The notes under the pieces: model-generated
What the model was told of the DNA's origin: nothing
The model's input: only the letters and a program-made list of their open reading frames with translations
The model's database searches: none
Assembly: GCF_006716305.1 (NCBI RefSeq)
Contig: NZ_VFOU01000001.1
Location: 744,001 to 808,000 of the forward strand
Direction: 5' to 3'
Origin: Enteractinococcus coprophilus
GTDB taxonomy: Bacteria > Actinomycetota > Actinomycetes > Actinomycetales > Micrococcaceae
Length of the DNA stretch: 64,000 nucleotides
Position numbers and translations under genes: made by a program
Part shown: positions 52,301 through 60,092 of the stretch, piece after piece
Layout of the letters: every line of letters begins with the position of its first letter
Position numbering within the stretch: position 1 is the stretch's first letter

Positions 52301-54758
52301 CCGCTACCGCTACGATAGGGCAGGCCGCCTGGTCGCTGTGCAAGACTCCTGGTCGGGTCAGCGCCGCTTCCGCTATGACGCCGCAGGCCAACTGACCCAA
52401 ACCATCAACGGTGTCGGCGGCATCACCCGCTACGAATACGATGCCCGCGGCCGCGTCACCAAAATCATCGACCCCACCGGCGGCGTCACCGTTCGCACCT
52501 ACACGCAACTGGATAAGGTCGCCTCGACCACCGACCCGCTGGGCCGCGCGACCACCGCCACCTATGACCCCGCCGGCCGCCAAACGTCCCAGACCGACCC
52601 GGACGGCAACGTCACCGAATGGACGCACGACGCCGCAGGCCGCGAAACCGGTATGAAGGTCAACGGGCGCTGGGTTGCCCAGTTAGTTCGCAATGAACAT
52701 GCCCGCACCACCGTCATCCACGATTTCACTCGTGACGACGGCGAGACGACTCACACGCTGCGCTATAACCGACTGGGTCAGCTGATCGAACGCGCGACCA
52801 CCGGCCCCACCACCTCCCAAACCACCCGCTGGGAATATGATGCCGACGGCGCCCGCACGGCCCTGATCGACACCGACGGTGCACGCATCGAATACACCCG
52901 GGACATGCTCGGACGCATCACGCAGATCACCCACCCGACCCTCGGTGACATCAACGTTGCATATAACGCCGCCGGACGCGTCATCGAGGTCCGCGCCGAC
53001 GATCAACTCCAAACCTGGGAATACAACCACGGTTATCCGGTGGTCCACACCCTGACCGATCCCTCCGGCGTGACCGTCACCCGCGTTACCCGCAATATGG
53101 ACGGCCGCATCAGCCAAATTGATGGCCCCGACGGCACCACGGTCTATACCTACGACGACGCCTGCCAACTGATCGAATCCTATGGCCCCGCCGGAGGCCG
53201 CGCCTGGACCTATGATCTCGGCGGTCGCCTGATCCACGAATTCGATGCACGCGGCCCCCGCACACTCGACTATGATGCCGCCGGTCAACTGGTGACCGTC
53301 ACCGAACCGGACGGCTCGGTCACCGATTACGCCTACGACGGCCAGGGGCGCCGCATCCAGACCACCAGCGCTGACAATACCGTCCACTATTCCTGGGACG
53401 CTCGCGGTTGGCTGGCCAAGATCACCAACGACGACACTACAAACCTATGGGCCAACGCACTGGGTGAGTTGGCCGAAGTCAATGACACCGCCATCCAGTG
53501 GGACTTGGCCGCCTCGACCCCTACCACCATCGGCATCGATGGCACCCCGATATTCAAAGCCCCCGGGGGACTCACCGGTGTTGGGCAACAGTGGGAAACT
53601 GCAACCTGGCGTTCTGCCCGGGCCACCGACGTCAACGACCCGTGGCAAGTCCTGGCTGCTGCTTCACACTCCGAAACCGACCTGCCGGGTGGCATCGGAC
53701 TGACAGCCGACGGTGGCATCGAAGTCGCCGGCTTGGAGTGGATGGGCGCTCGCGCCTATGATCCGGTGGCACGCGGATTCCTTTCCGTTGACCCACTGGC
53801 ACCGGTCACCGGCTCGGGTTGGACTGCGAATCCATATTCGTATGCGGGCAACGATCCACTGCACTCAATCGACCCCCTAGGACTATCACCGGTCTCTGAC
53901 GCGGACCTGCAGGCCTATGCCGACGGACTGCAGGGCCCGCTAGCAAGCGGTTTCAGTTCAGCCTGGGACTGGACCAAGAGCGCTGCCAGCTCAGCGTGGG
54001 ACTGGACGAAGAATAACTGGGAGTACCTCGCCGGGGGTGCCGCCATCGTAGCCGGTGGTGTGCTCATGGCTACCGGTGTCGGTGGACCAGCAGGTCTCAT
54101 GCTGATCGGTGCTGGCGCTGACACGATGATTCAAAAAGCCACCTCCGGCGAGGTTAATTGGGGACAAGTCGCTGTTAGTGGAGCATTTGGTGCATTCGGC
54201 GGTGTAGGAGTCACAGGCGGTTTACTTGCGCAAGCTGGTGGAAATGCAGTCGAAGGTGCCGTAGAAAACGTTGCAAGCTACGCGGCCAGTAGCGAACCGT
54301 TCACGCTTCAAGGCATGGTGACAACGGCAGGTACGGGTGCGTTCATGTCTGCCGCAACTTTCGGCGCGATGAACAAAATGCCGGTACCTCAAAGTACGCT
54401 CCGGCTTTCGGACCAGCCACCAACCCCGACGTTATATCATTACACAGATCAAAAAGGTCTCGATGGAATTCTCGAGTCTCAGAGCCTGCATCCATCGATA
54501 AGAGCTCATAACCCGAATGATGCTAGATACGGGGATGGTCAGTATCTGTCAGACATTGTGCCGGGGACGAAGACCAATGCTCAGCTTTCGAGAAGTTTTG
54601 TAGGTCATCCATTCCAAGGAAACCACTACTCTCAATATATAGAGATTGATGTTACGAATTTACCCGTCATGAAAGGACGGGAGAATGTGTTCGTAGTACC
54701 AAACGACAACGCACTTGACCTCAACGGTCGAATAGTTAGCTGGGGATCGAATTCATGA
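49314..54758 (+). CDS. RHS/YD-repeat polymorphic toxin with C-terminal HYD1-type ADP-ribosyltransferase
   Basis: A 1814-residue protein. Residues 1-130 are a WXG/LXG-like helical export domain; about 292-370 a DUF6531 module (DPVNTATGNFLEPEVDL); about 480-1450 contain dozens of YD repeats (YDxxGRxxxxxxPxG); about 1470-1520 the RHS closing motif GFLSVDPLAPVTGSGW and YSYAGNDPLHSIDPLGL. A glycine-rich hydrophobic segment (about 1560-1600) precedes the toxin. The last roughly 110 residues (LYHYTDQKGLDGIL, YGDGQYLSDI, then NVFVVPNDNALDLNG) match the HYD1-type ART fold, which would transfer ADP-ribose to a target in a rival cell. Start: ATG at 49314 after AGAAGG. The tail has visibly lower GC than the core, as in exchanged tips. 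Its stop overlaps the immunity gene. Confidence 0.9.
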   Translation: MSGIGGNEPTGYNYTAADTLKQRAESLSSLLETQASSRASLVSRAMDEFRGYFSEVFENNATIASRSRGELAGSLRSLAGFVQELCEAAAAEDQRREAARAWAERQRQREEDWFTGAIHEIGTFLRLVEDDPMPPPAEPAPHRTAQPVTVEGREIPAPVGGSSTSSAVPADLRSFQTGIQDLDAELGSPFRNFDAALTDYIMMCNGRWGNLDAQSLVAALREWFEANSQDAEWAGEVAGAFEAAGGDGVITVADASISAALASAGVDVHRDDFTIGPFTAIGSPPTTGFADDPVNTATGNFLEPEVDLRFAGAASSFEFTRMYNTQDTRVGVFGLGWSSLLETRLEVDDEGASFVLADGRQVEFPRIGTGWDRGIGESLWLNEVAAADFHTDLGVATGRLLVVTDNAGGWWAFTRAGAWLGKGNGPGTAVRVFRDDAGNITRLLHERGRWLDVHYANDRVVSIDASDGRRIEYLYDDQHRLTGVTDAVGTRTYRWDDAGLIDQVVAADGTVEAENFYDAQQRVIRQLTPYGRSVRYAYLRGRVTSVSTDDGTGANTWIADRKGRVVGIIDAEGNRQSMAYDPHGNVVSSTARDGQVTVHAYDVRGRKIRTVTPEGADITYGYDDHDRVTTVVTASGGVVEYAYATETDRSPSVIIDPVGGRTELIWVDGLLQQMVDPEGVTLRFSYDAHGDLIGVTNAAGDTAQMLRDHAGRVTEAITPSGARTTYRYDKRGLLIARQDPDGAIWRYEHGAGGKVTAIIDPLGARTELVYGPTGELTTTIDPLGRSITKDFDEFGNVASLTLPDGAQWGFTHDALSRLREVIDPAGGVWGREYDANGHLAATVDPTGIRAEVTRARADGIATIRNAFEETTVDSDEFGRPIRVEKTDGTQELVTYDACGRPVELVDANGGLTKIQRDLAGRITAVTTPAGRTTRYEYDDCGRPVAAIDATGARTTLVYDADSRVIQRINPVGEPTTLDYDVTGRIIGECIPGVGASRYRYDRAGRLVAVQDSWSGQRRFRYDAAGQLTQTINGVGGITRYEYDARGRVTKIIDPTGGVTVRTYTQLDKVASTTDPLGRATTATYDPAGRQTSQTDPDGNVTEWTHDAAGRETGMKVNGRWVAQLVRNEHARTTVIHDFTRDDGETTHTLRYNRLGQLIERATTGPTTSQTTRWEYDADGARTALIDTDGARIEYTRDMLGRITQITHPTLGDINVAYNAAGRVIEVRADDQLQTWEYNHGYPVVHTLTDPSGVTVTRVTRNMDGRISQIDGPDGTTVYTYDDACQLIESYGPAGGRAWTYDLGGRLIHEFDARGPRTLDYDAAGQLVTVTEPDGSVTDYAYDGQGRRIQTTSADNTVHYSWDARGWLAKITNDDTTNLWANALGELAEVNDTAIQWDLAASTPTTIGIDGTPIFKAPGGLTGVGQQWETATWRSARATDVNDPWQVLAAASHSETDLPGGIGLTADGGIEVAGLEWMGARAYDPVARGFLSVDPLAPVTGSGWTANPYSYAGNDPLHSIDPLGLSPVSDADLQAYADGLQGPLASGFSSAWDWTKSAASSAWDWTKNNWEYLAGGAAIVAGGVLMATGVGGPAGLMLIGAGADTMIQKATSGEVNWGQVAVSGAFGAFGGVGVTGGLLAQAGGNAVEGAVENVASYAASSEPFTLQGMVTTAGTGAFMSAATFGAMNKMPVPQSTLRLSDQPPTPTLYHYTDQKGLDGILESQSLHPSIRAHNPNDARYGDGQYLSDIVPGTKTNAQLSRSFVGHPFQGNHYSQYIEIDVTNLPVMKGRENVFVVPNDNALDLNGRIVSWGSNS

Positions 54759-55051
54759 AAACGTTTATCCAGGTCACTTGGCACCACGATCTTGTAGGCG
54801 AGCCGGTTGAGATCATCAGTGAAATTGACTCGGGCATCGAACGTCGCAAAATCGAGGTGTATCGCGATGGTCAAGTCGGATTCGCAGATTCAATTCGTGA
54901 AGTACGCGGTTCGATCCTGTCGGAAGGCATTATGCCAACACTCGAGGAAATCAATGCCCAGGACGAATTCACGGGAAAATACATTACTGAAAGTGAATTC
55001 GAAGAACTGTGGTCGCGATACGTCAGCACCGCCGAGGAAGACATTAGGTGA
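54755..55051 (+). CDS. DUF6881-family protein, probable immunity protein for the RHS toxin
   Basis: A 98-residue acidic soluble protein. The pattern VTWHHDLVGEPVEIISEID, then RKIEVYRDGQVGFADS and TLEEINAQDEFTGKYI followed by SEFEELWSRY, matches the DUF6881 family. Members are found right after polymorphic toxin genes. The start overlaps the toxin stop as ATGA, the classic arrangement for immediate production of immunity. By position and family it should neutralise the ADP-ribosyltransferase tip in the producing cell. Confidence 0.85.
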   Translation: MKTFIQVTWHHDLVGEPVEIISEIDSGIERRKIEVYRDGQVGFADSIREVRGSILSEGIMPTLEEINAQDEFTGKYITESEFEELWSRYVSTAEEDIR

Positions 55052-55160
55052 GGGCTGCGGGGTCCAGCGGTCCGCTGGTTTGTCGCACCGGATCGATGGT
55101 TCGGACGCCCCAATGACAACCTGCTGTTTTCCTCGAGGTTGACATCTTCGAGGGACTGCA

Positions 55161-55312
55161 GCGATATTTGCAAAAGTGCGGAAGTTGCTGCATGATGCCG
55201 CTGCATTCATGACGAATGGATTGTAGTTCCGAAGTCGGTTCTTCAACGGGTCCGTGAATATGTGGATGACGAGGAAGGCTTCCCACCCGATCTTGATCGG
55301 TACGCTCTTTGA
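55161..55312 (+). pseudogene. Decayed orphan gene fragment downstream of the toxin
   Basis: Two overlapping frames each look protein-like: about 55161-55224 (AIFAKVRKLLHDAAAFM) and 55208-55312 (EWIVVPKSVLQRVREYVDDE, then GFPPDLDRYAL before a stop). Joining them needs one frameshift near 55210. It is most likely the tail of a displaced immunity gene. The remaining gap 55052-55378 shows nothing else supported. Confidence 0.4.
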
Positions 55313-55378
55313 GGCAGGGGTCCAGAACCCCGCCACCAGGAGTTACATCCTGTCAGAATGGCAGAGGAGGTATCGTGG

Positions 55379-55786
55379 ATGACCAGAAACACAGCAGCTG
55401 ACCCGCACTTGCAGCTTGTGGGCACTCACGTGGCGTTTATTGGTGTGGACTTCCAGATAACCCTGCGATTCTCCAATAATTGTGTGGTGCGTTTGGAATC
55501 AGTGTTTTCCATTTCCATCATCACCGGCATTCAGACCATTATTGACCCCGACGGTGATAAAGCTCGATTCGTGCCGGTCCTTCAACTGCACGGTGAAACC
55601 GTGGAAGCTGCACACGTCGATGACAGCGTCTTGGTACTGAAGTTTTCCAATGGCTCAGTGCTGGAGGCTGGACCCAACCAGGATTACGAATCCTGGAGCT
55701 ATACCGGCCCTGAATCCACACCCACGCGAGTTATCGCTATGCCAGGTGGCGAACTTGCCGTTTGGTTGTCTGACGACGACGTTTAG
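55379..55786 (+). CDS. DUF6188-like hypothetical protein
   Basis: A 135-residue soluble, beta-rich protein. It reads FIGVDFQITLRFSNNCVVRL early, then VLKFSNGSVLEAGPNQDYES and ends PGGELAVWLSDDDV, the layout of DUF6188 proteins found next to secreted toxins and in orphan immunity clusters. The ATG at 55379 follows GAGGAGG by 7 bases; an ATG at 55358 lacks such a site. Lying downstream of the RHS-immunity pair, it may be an extra immunity protein; this is inference from context. Confidence 0.7.
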   Translation: MTRNTAADPHLQLVGTHVAFIGVDFQITLRFSNNCVVRLESVFSISIITGIQTIIDPDGDKARFVPVLQLHGETVEAAHVDDSVLVLKFSNGSVLEAGPNQDYESWSYTGPESTPTRVIAMPGGELAVWLSDDDV

Positions 55787-55840
55787 TTCCTCTAACCGAG
55801 GGGATGCGGACTGAGAAGAACTTCTACCCTCGACGAACGA

Positions 55841-56686
55841 TTGGACAATGATATCGGAATGGTGAAACACCGAACCGATGGCTTGTCGAGCTGGGTCTCG
55901 GCGATCATGATCTATGGTGTTTTCATCATGGTGGCCATCGTGGGCCCGGTATTCTTTTCACAACCAGACCACCTTTATCAGCAGGTCGCGGTGAGCGTCT
56001 GGGCGTTTCTGACTTTTGTGATCCTCGGTGGATTACAGTTGGGTTCTCGGATCAGGCTCCGAGGTTGGTTCATTCTCTTGGTATTCGTCATCGGCTACGT
56101 CGTCTTATTTTTACTCCGTGACGCTGACTTTCGACCTGATCAGCACTGGTTTGTTATGAGCCCACTGGGGTGGATTGCGGGCGTGTTGACTTTTGGGAAC
56201 CCGGATTTAGAGCGGGCCCAGACAAATCGACCTGTGGTTGTCGACGGCATCACAGTACAATGTTGGTCTGCCCGCGGACGAATCGAAACACTTCAGCAAT
56301 CTGCCGAAGAGCTGATCAAGCAACTCGACGGACGGAACCTCACTCTTGTGCAGTTCATCAGGGACACCACGTGCCTCGAAGTCGCGGGAGGTTTGCACGG
56401 TCGCTTGGTGATGTATTACTCGGATGATCGACATGATGACGACTCATGGTTTGTCTATTCAGAGTCCAATCCAACGAGCCGAACCGACTCGAATGAACAG
56501 TTGATGTTCATAGGCGATGTTGAAGGCTATATCCCTGAAAGATTTTGGTGTTCGTCTGAGCGAGCTCAAGTTCTGACTGCCGAATTCACGAGAAATTCTC
56601 GCATCGACACCGCCCAAGACAACCACTGGCTAAACCCAGGCCCGATGGCCGGTGGCACTCGTCCAAGCTTGTCTACTGAGAGTTAG
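55841..56686 (+). CDS. Membrane protein with C-terminal soluble domain, possible Imm1-like immunity protein
   Basis: A 281-residue protein. Three or four hydrophobic helices lie at about residues 18-40, 48-68, 74-93 and perhaps 103-118, followed by a cytoplasmic-looking domain (IEECLQQ-like RIETLQQSAEELIKQLDG, DDDSWFVYSESNPTS, DVEGYIPERFWCSSER). The last part recalls Imm1-type immunity proteins but the match is loose. The start is uncertain: a TTG at 55841 or an ATG at 55859. It follows the DUF6188 gene by 54 bp. A protective role against an incoming toxin is plausible but not shown. Confidence 0.55.
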   Translation: MDNDIGMVKHRTDGLSSWVSAIMIYGVFIMVAIVGPVFFSQPDHLYQQVAVSVWAFLTFVILGGLQLGSRIRLRGWFILLVFVIGYVVLFLLRDADFRPDQHWFVMSPLGWIAGVLTFGNPDLERAQTNRPVVVDGITVQCWSARGRIETLQQSAEELIKQLDGRNLTLVQFIRDTTCLEVAGGLHGRLVMYYSDDRHDDDSWFVYSESNPTSRTDSNEQLMFIGDVEGYIPERFWCSSERAQVLTAEFTRNSRIDTAQDNHWLNPGPMAGGTRPSLSTES

Positions 56687-56770
56687 AAAAACTGACATAA
56701 TGACTGGACTCATGAACTCTTGCAGGCGAGAATGCGAACGGATGACACACAGAGAAATTGAGTTGGCAGG

Positions 56771-56974
56771 ATGAGAATCGACGAGGGCGCTAATGCTGTG
56801 ATGGCGTGGATGGCCGATGAGTAAGCAATCACTTCAAATGCGCAGATGATCGATCCGATATTCCACATTTCAGGCGGTATCGAACTTCGGGTGAACGCCG
56901 CCACCGATATTGATCCGTGGGTCTTGGGATTGCCTGGTATCACGCTCGTGGGAATTGCGGACAAACTGAGCTGA
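56771..56974 (+). pseudogene. Decayed gene fragment with in-frame stop
   Basis: From an ATG at 56771 the frame reads MRIDEGANAVMAWMADE, a TAA, and then, still in frame, AQMIDPIFHISGGIELRVNA and ATDIDPWVLGLPGITLVGIA to a TGA at 56974. The two halves together look like the ends of one small protein whose middle has been lost. Position in the toxin-immunity region suggests a former immunity gene. The minus-strand frame over the same bases is considered a shadow. The rest of the gap 56687-57200 is AT-rich promoter-like sequence for the lipoprotein gene. Confidence 0.4.
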
Positions 56975-57159
56975 GAAGCGTGTCTAAGTGTGACTCATCG
57001 CGCGGCAGACGTGCTCTATCTTTGACTTGGTCTAATGTAGTCTTTTCATTTTGTTCATATTTGTAGCTCTGCATATAACCAAAGTTTTCATGTAATTCCG
57101 ATATACTCGACCGAGTGCGTCATCTGGCGGCATTTGTCGTTTCAAAAAGGCATTCCATC

Positions 57160-57213
57160 ATGACTCATCATCACACCGCATTATTCGAGGAGGAACCCGT
57201 ATGTCACGGGTAG
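57160..57213 (+). other. 17-codon leader frame overlapping the lipoprotein start
   Basis: ATG at 57160 has AAAAAGG 9 bases upstream and reads MTHHHTALFEEEPVCHG to a TAG at 57213, overlapping the first 13 bases of the lipoprotein gene in another frame. Its own Glu codons form the GAGGAGG ribosome site of that gene. Translation of the leader could affect start-site access. It may also be chance. Confidence 0.3.
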
Positions 57214-60092
57214 GACGTCTCGTTCGAGGCACCGGAATATTCATCATCGCGGCGCTCGGATTATCCGGCTGCGGTGGGACGAGCTTCGATCAGTCAGCAG
57301 CAACCAAAGTCATCCAGTCGGTGGACGTAAACCTCGACCCTGCTGGCGCGATTACCGAGGTCGCCAGCAACGCGGTATACCTCGATGAACTCTCGGGCAG
57401 ATCGAATAACAGCACCGATGATTACACCGTGGAAGAGGTCGTTGAAGATCTTCCTGTCCGGGTCTCCACCCAGTACACGACCGATGAGGGCAGCGGGTCC
57501 AACCTCGAAGACCTGGAAGGCCACACCGGTCGCGTCGAAATCGCTGTAACGGTTGAAAACCTCACCCTGAACTCTTCTGACCTGACCTACGACGTCGCAG
57601 GTGAATCACGTCAGTCCTCAGCGCTGGTTGGTACGCCCCTGAGCGTCGCCGGTTCCGTTGAACTGAAAGACACCACCGCCAGCAGTGTGGTGGTCGACGT
57701 CGAATCCGATAACACCACCAACGGTGTGGTCAGCCAGACCACCGACGGTGACGCCGTCGTCCAATGGGGCACCGTCCTTGCTCCGCCACAGTCTGAAGCG
57801 ACCACCACGTTTCGACTAGTCGCTGACGTTGAAGACTTTTCCACCCCAGAATTTGATCTGGCCGTACAGGCCGGCTTCCACACCGACATGTCATTTGAGG
57901 GCATGTTGACTTCCGCGTTCGACACCAGCGCTGGCTCCGAATACGCGATGCAGCAAAAAGCCATTGAACTGGTGGCTGAGATCAACGAAGTGCTGACCCG
58001 TGCCGGTACAACCATCACCGAGATTCGTCAGAACCTCGACCACACCTCTGAGACTCTGGGTGTCGACGCTGCGCAGCAGCTGCGTCAGAACTCTGACGAC
58101 ATGGTCACCGAAATGCAGCGCGTTGGTGAGCAGCTTACCGCGCTTGAAGCTCAGGTTGACGGCTCCCTAAGTGGCGCCGAAACTGCCATGAACTCGCAGT
58201 TGGCTGAAATCGTATCCTCGATGAGCGGCATGATGGGCAATACCGAAGCGACCGCACCAAAACTGGTGACGGGTCAGGGTTGCGCCGCCACTGTTGAAGA
58301 CGCCGAATCAAACGGTTCGCTCTACTCGACTTTCTTGATTCTCGGCGCCCAACTTGAGGGTTATGCGAATGCTAACGCTGAATGCCGCGACGAGATCGTT
58401 TCAGGTATCCAAGACACCCTGGGACCTGAAATTCCGGACGCCGAAGTATGTAAGGAAAACAGTACTTCAATCACCTGTGCGCTCTTCGCTGCACAGGATT
58501 CGGTCTTAAGCTCACTAGGAGATCTCGTCGGTGCCGCTGATGAGATTGTCGGTAAACTACAACCTGAAAAAGTTGAGAAAGCTAATCGACACAATGAAAA
58601 GATTGGCAAGCGGCTGGAACGAATTGATAAAGGACTGCAGAAAATCCTTGACTCGGAGAAAACTGGCGGGACAAATAAGCCAGGAAATCCCGATAATCTG
58701 GACGTTACGGAACCTGAGGTGACCTGGGATAGCGTATCGCGCGATATCGAGCATGCTCGCGAGGAGCTCGCGAGCATTGGGGATGTTCTTCCATCACATA
58801 GTGTTGCTGCGCTAGAAGGCGTCGACCAGCACAATGAGGAAATTGGCAAGCATTTCGAACGCATCGATGGTGAAGCGAACAGTATAGCCGGTGACTACAG
58901 CGACCTTGCAGAAGAAGTTTGTGAAAGTTTTTCCCCGACGGAGGATGCCTCAGCAGATCCTCGAAATAAGATCAGTTTCCAGCTCACTGGTACCGACTGT
59001 GACGACCAGAATCCCGCTGGAACCGATAAACCGGGCGAGTCGATGACATCGGATATTGCTGCATTGGTAGGCGAATCGTATAAAACAGAATTAGAAAAGT
59101 TCCGTGCAGACCAAGAAGCACACTGGAACAACGCTGCTCAGGATCTTGATGTCGTGGTAGAGGGCACTGCAGCATATGAAATAGATGCCGCTCTGCAAGA
59201 TATTGATACAGCTCTAACAGAGCTGGAAGGCATCGTTGGGGAAGATATTCAGTCCCTCAACGACGATATCCAGGCACTGATAGGTGACATCGAGGAACTT
59301 AAGGATGCGGCAAGCGATGAAGCCGAGCGAGTAGAAAAGTTAGTCGGCAAGATTGAAAAAGCTCGAAAGAGTGCAGCGAAGCATCAAAGCAAGCTAGAGG
59401 AGGCACTCGAGGTCCTCGCAACGTATGAGAATGATTTGCCGGAAGAGATCACGGAGGCATTCCAAGAAGTCGTTGACGATGCCGCAAGCGAATTCCCCGA
59501 GCGTGTTAACGAGCAGATTCGTATCGTGACGGATCGAATCAACAACGCGGAGGAGGCTGTAACCGAGTCGTACAACACGACAATCTCTGGACTAGCCACG
59601 ACTTCGGACGCCGTCGTCAATGACACAGCGAATCAGCTGGATCAGCAGAAGAAGTCGCTTGAAGAGCAGCGGGGCGCAACAACGGAAGCACTGAACAAGA
59701 GCACGACGAACGTTCTGGAATCGATCCACGCATCCACGACGTCGTCGACGCGTGACCTTCAAGGTGCTTCGGCACAGCTGGGCGCGAGCCTGAGTAACGT
59801 CATCCTGGACTTGGGTGATCCAGAGATTCAGGGGTCGGGCATTCTCGGTTCGATGTCGGCAAGCTCGGCGATGTCGAACACCGCGGACTATCAGTTGGCG
59901 TTGGCGTCACAGCGTGCTGCAGGCTATGCGAATGTGCGTTCGGAAGATATCGCGGAGATTATGCTGCGTCAGGCGCAGTTCTCGGCGTCGCTGGAAGCTG
60001 CGGGCACGCTGCCGGCGTTCCATCTTGATGTGCCTAATGGCGCGCGCACGCAGACTATTTACGCGTTCCACATCGGCGGAGACAGCAAATGA
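57201..60092 (+). CDS. Large coiled-coil lipoprotein of the type VII-like operon
   Basis: A 963-residue surface lipoprotein: signal peptide with lipobox LGLSGC and lipidated Cys 24, a beta-rich N-terminal domain (about 40-250, rich in Thr, Ser and Val), then long acidic coiled-coil stretches (about 255-340, 440-560, 610-880) and a conserved-looking C-terminus ending AFHIGGDSK. An internal repeat is visible: HNEKIGKRLERID near residue 463 and HNEEIGKHFERID near 545. GAGGAGG precedes the ATG. Codon use is AT-richer in the middle third than at both ends, suggesting a mosaic. Its stop overlaps the next gene (ATGA). No family is recognised; a surface or envelope-spanning part of the secretion apparatus is inferred. 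Confidence 0.82.
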   Translation: MSRVGRLVRGTGIFIIAALGLSGCGGTSFDQSAATKVIQSVDVNLDPAGAITEVASNAVYLDELSGRSNNSTDDYTVEEVVEDLPVRVSTQYTTDEGSGSNLEDLEGHTGRVEIAVTVENLTLNSSDLTYDVAGESRQSSALVGTPLSVAGSVELKDTTASSVVVDVESDNTTNGVVSQTTDGDAVVQWGTVLAPPQSEATTTFRLVADVEDFSTPEFDLAVQAGFHTDMSFEGMLTSAFDTSAGSEYAMQQKAIELVAEINEVLTRAGTTITEIRQNLDHTSETLGVDAAQQLRQNSDDMVTEMQRVGEQLTALEAQVDGSLSGAETAMNSQLAEIVSSMSGMMGNTEATAPKLVTGQGCAATVEDAESNGSLYSTFLILGAQLEGYANANAECRDEIVSGIQDTLGPEIPDAEVCKENSTSITCALFAAQDSVLSSLGDLVGAADEIVGKLQPEKVEKANRHNEKIGKRLERIDKGLQKILDSEKTGGTNKPGNPDNLDVTEPEVTWDSVSRDIEHAREELASIGDVLPSHSVAALEGVDQHNEEIGKHFERIDGEANSIAGDYSDLAEEVCESFSPTEDASADPRNKISFQLTGTDCDDQNPAGTDKPGESMTSDIAALVGESYKTELEKFRADQEAHWNNAAQDLDVVVEGTAAYEIDAALQDIDTALTELEGIVGEDIQSLNDDIQALIGDIEELKDAASDEAERVEKLVGKIEKARKSAAKHQSKLEEALEVLATYENDLPEEITEAFQEVVDDAASEFPERVNEQIRIVTDRINNAEEAVTESYNTTISGLATTSDAVVNDTANQLDQQKKSLEEQRGATTEALNKSTTNVLESIHASTTSSTRDLQGASAQLGASLSNVILDLGDPEIQGSGILGSMSASSAMSNTADYQLALASQRAAGYANVRSEDIAEIMLRQAQFSASLEAAGTLPAFHLDVPNGARTQTIYAFHIGGDSK

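Noticed and set aside
50259-52628. A 789-codon open frame on the minus strand inside the RHS gene
   Set aside because: It lies opposite the YD repeats, whose GC-rich repetitive codons suppress stops on the reverse strand; it has a low-complexity Gly/Val/Asp composition and no ribosome site or family.
56710-56964. An 84-codon minus-strand frame
   Set aside because: The plus-strand frame over the same bases shows more protein-like segments and the minus-strand frame lacks a ribosome site.
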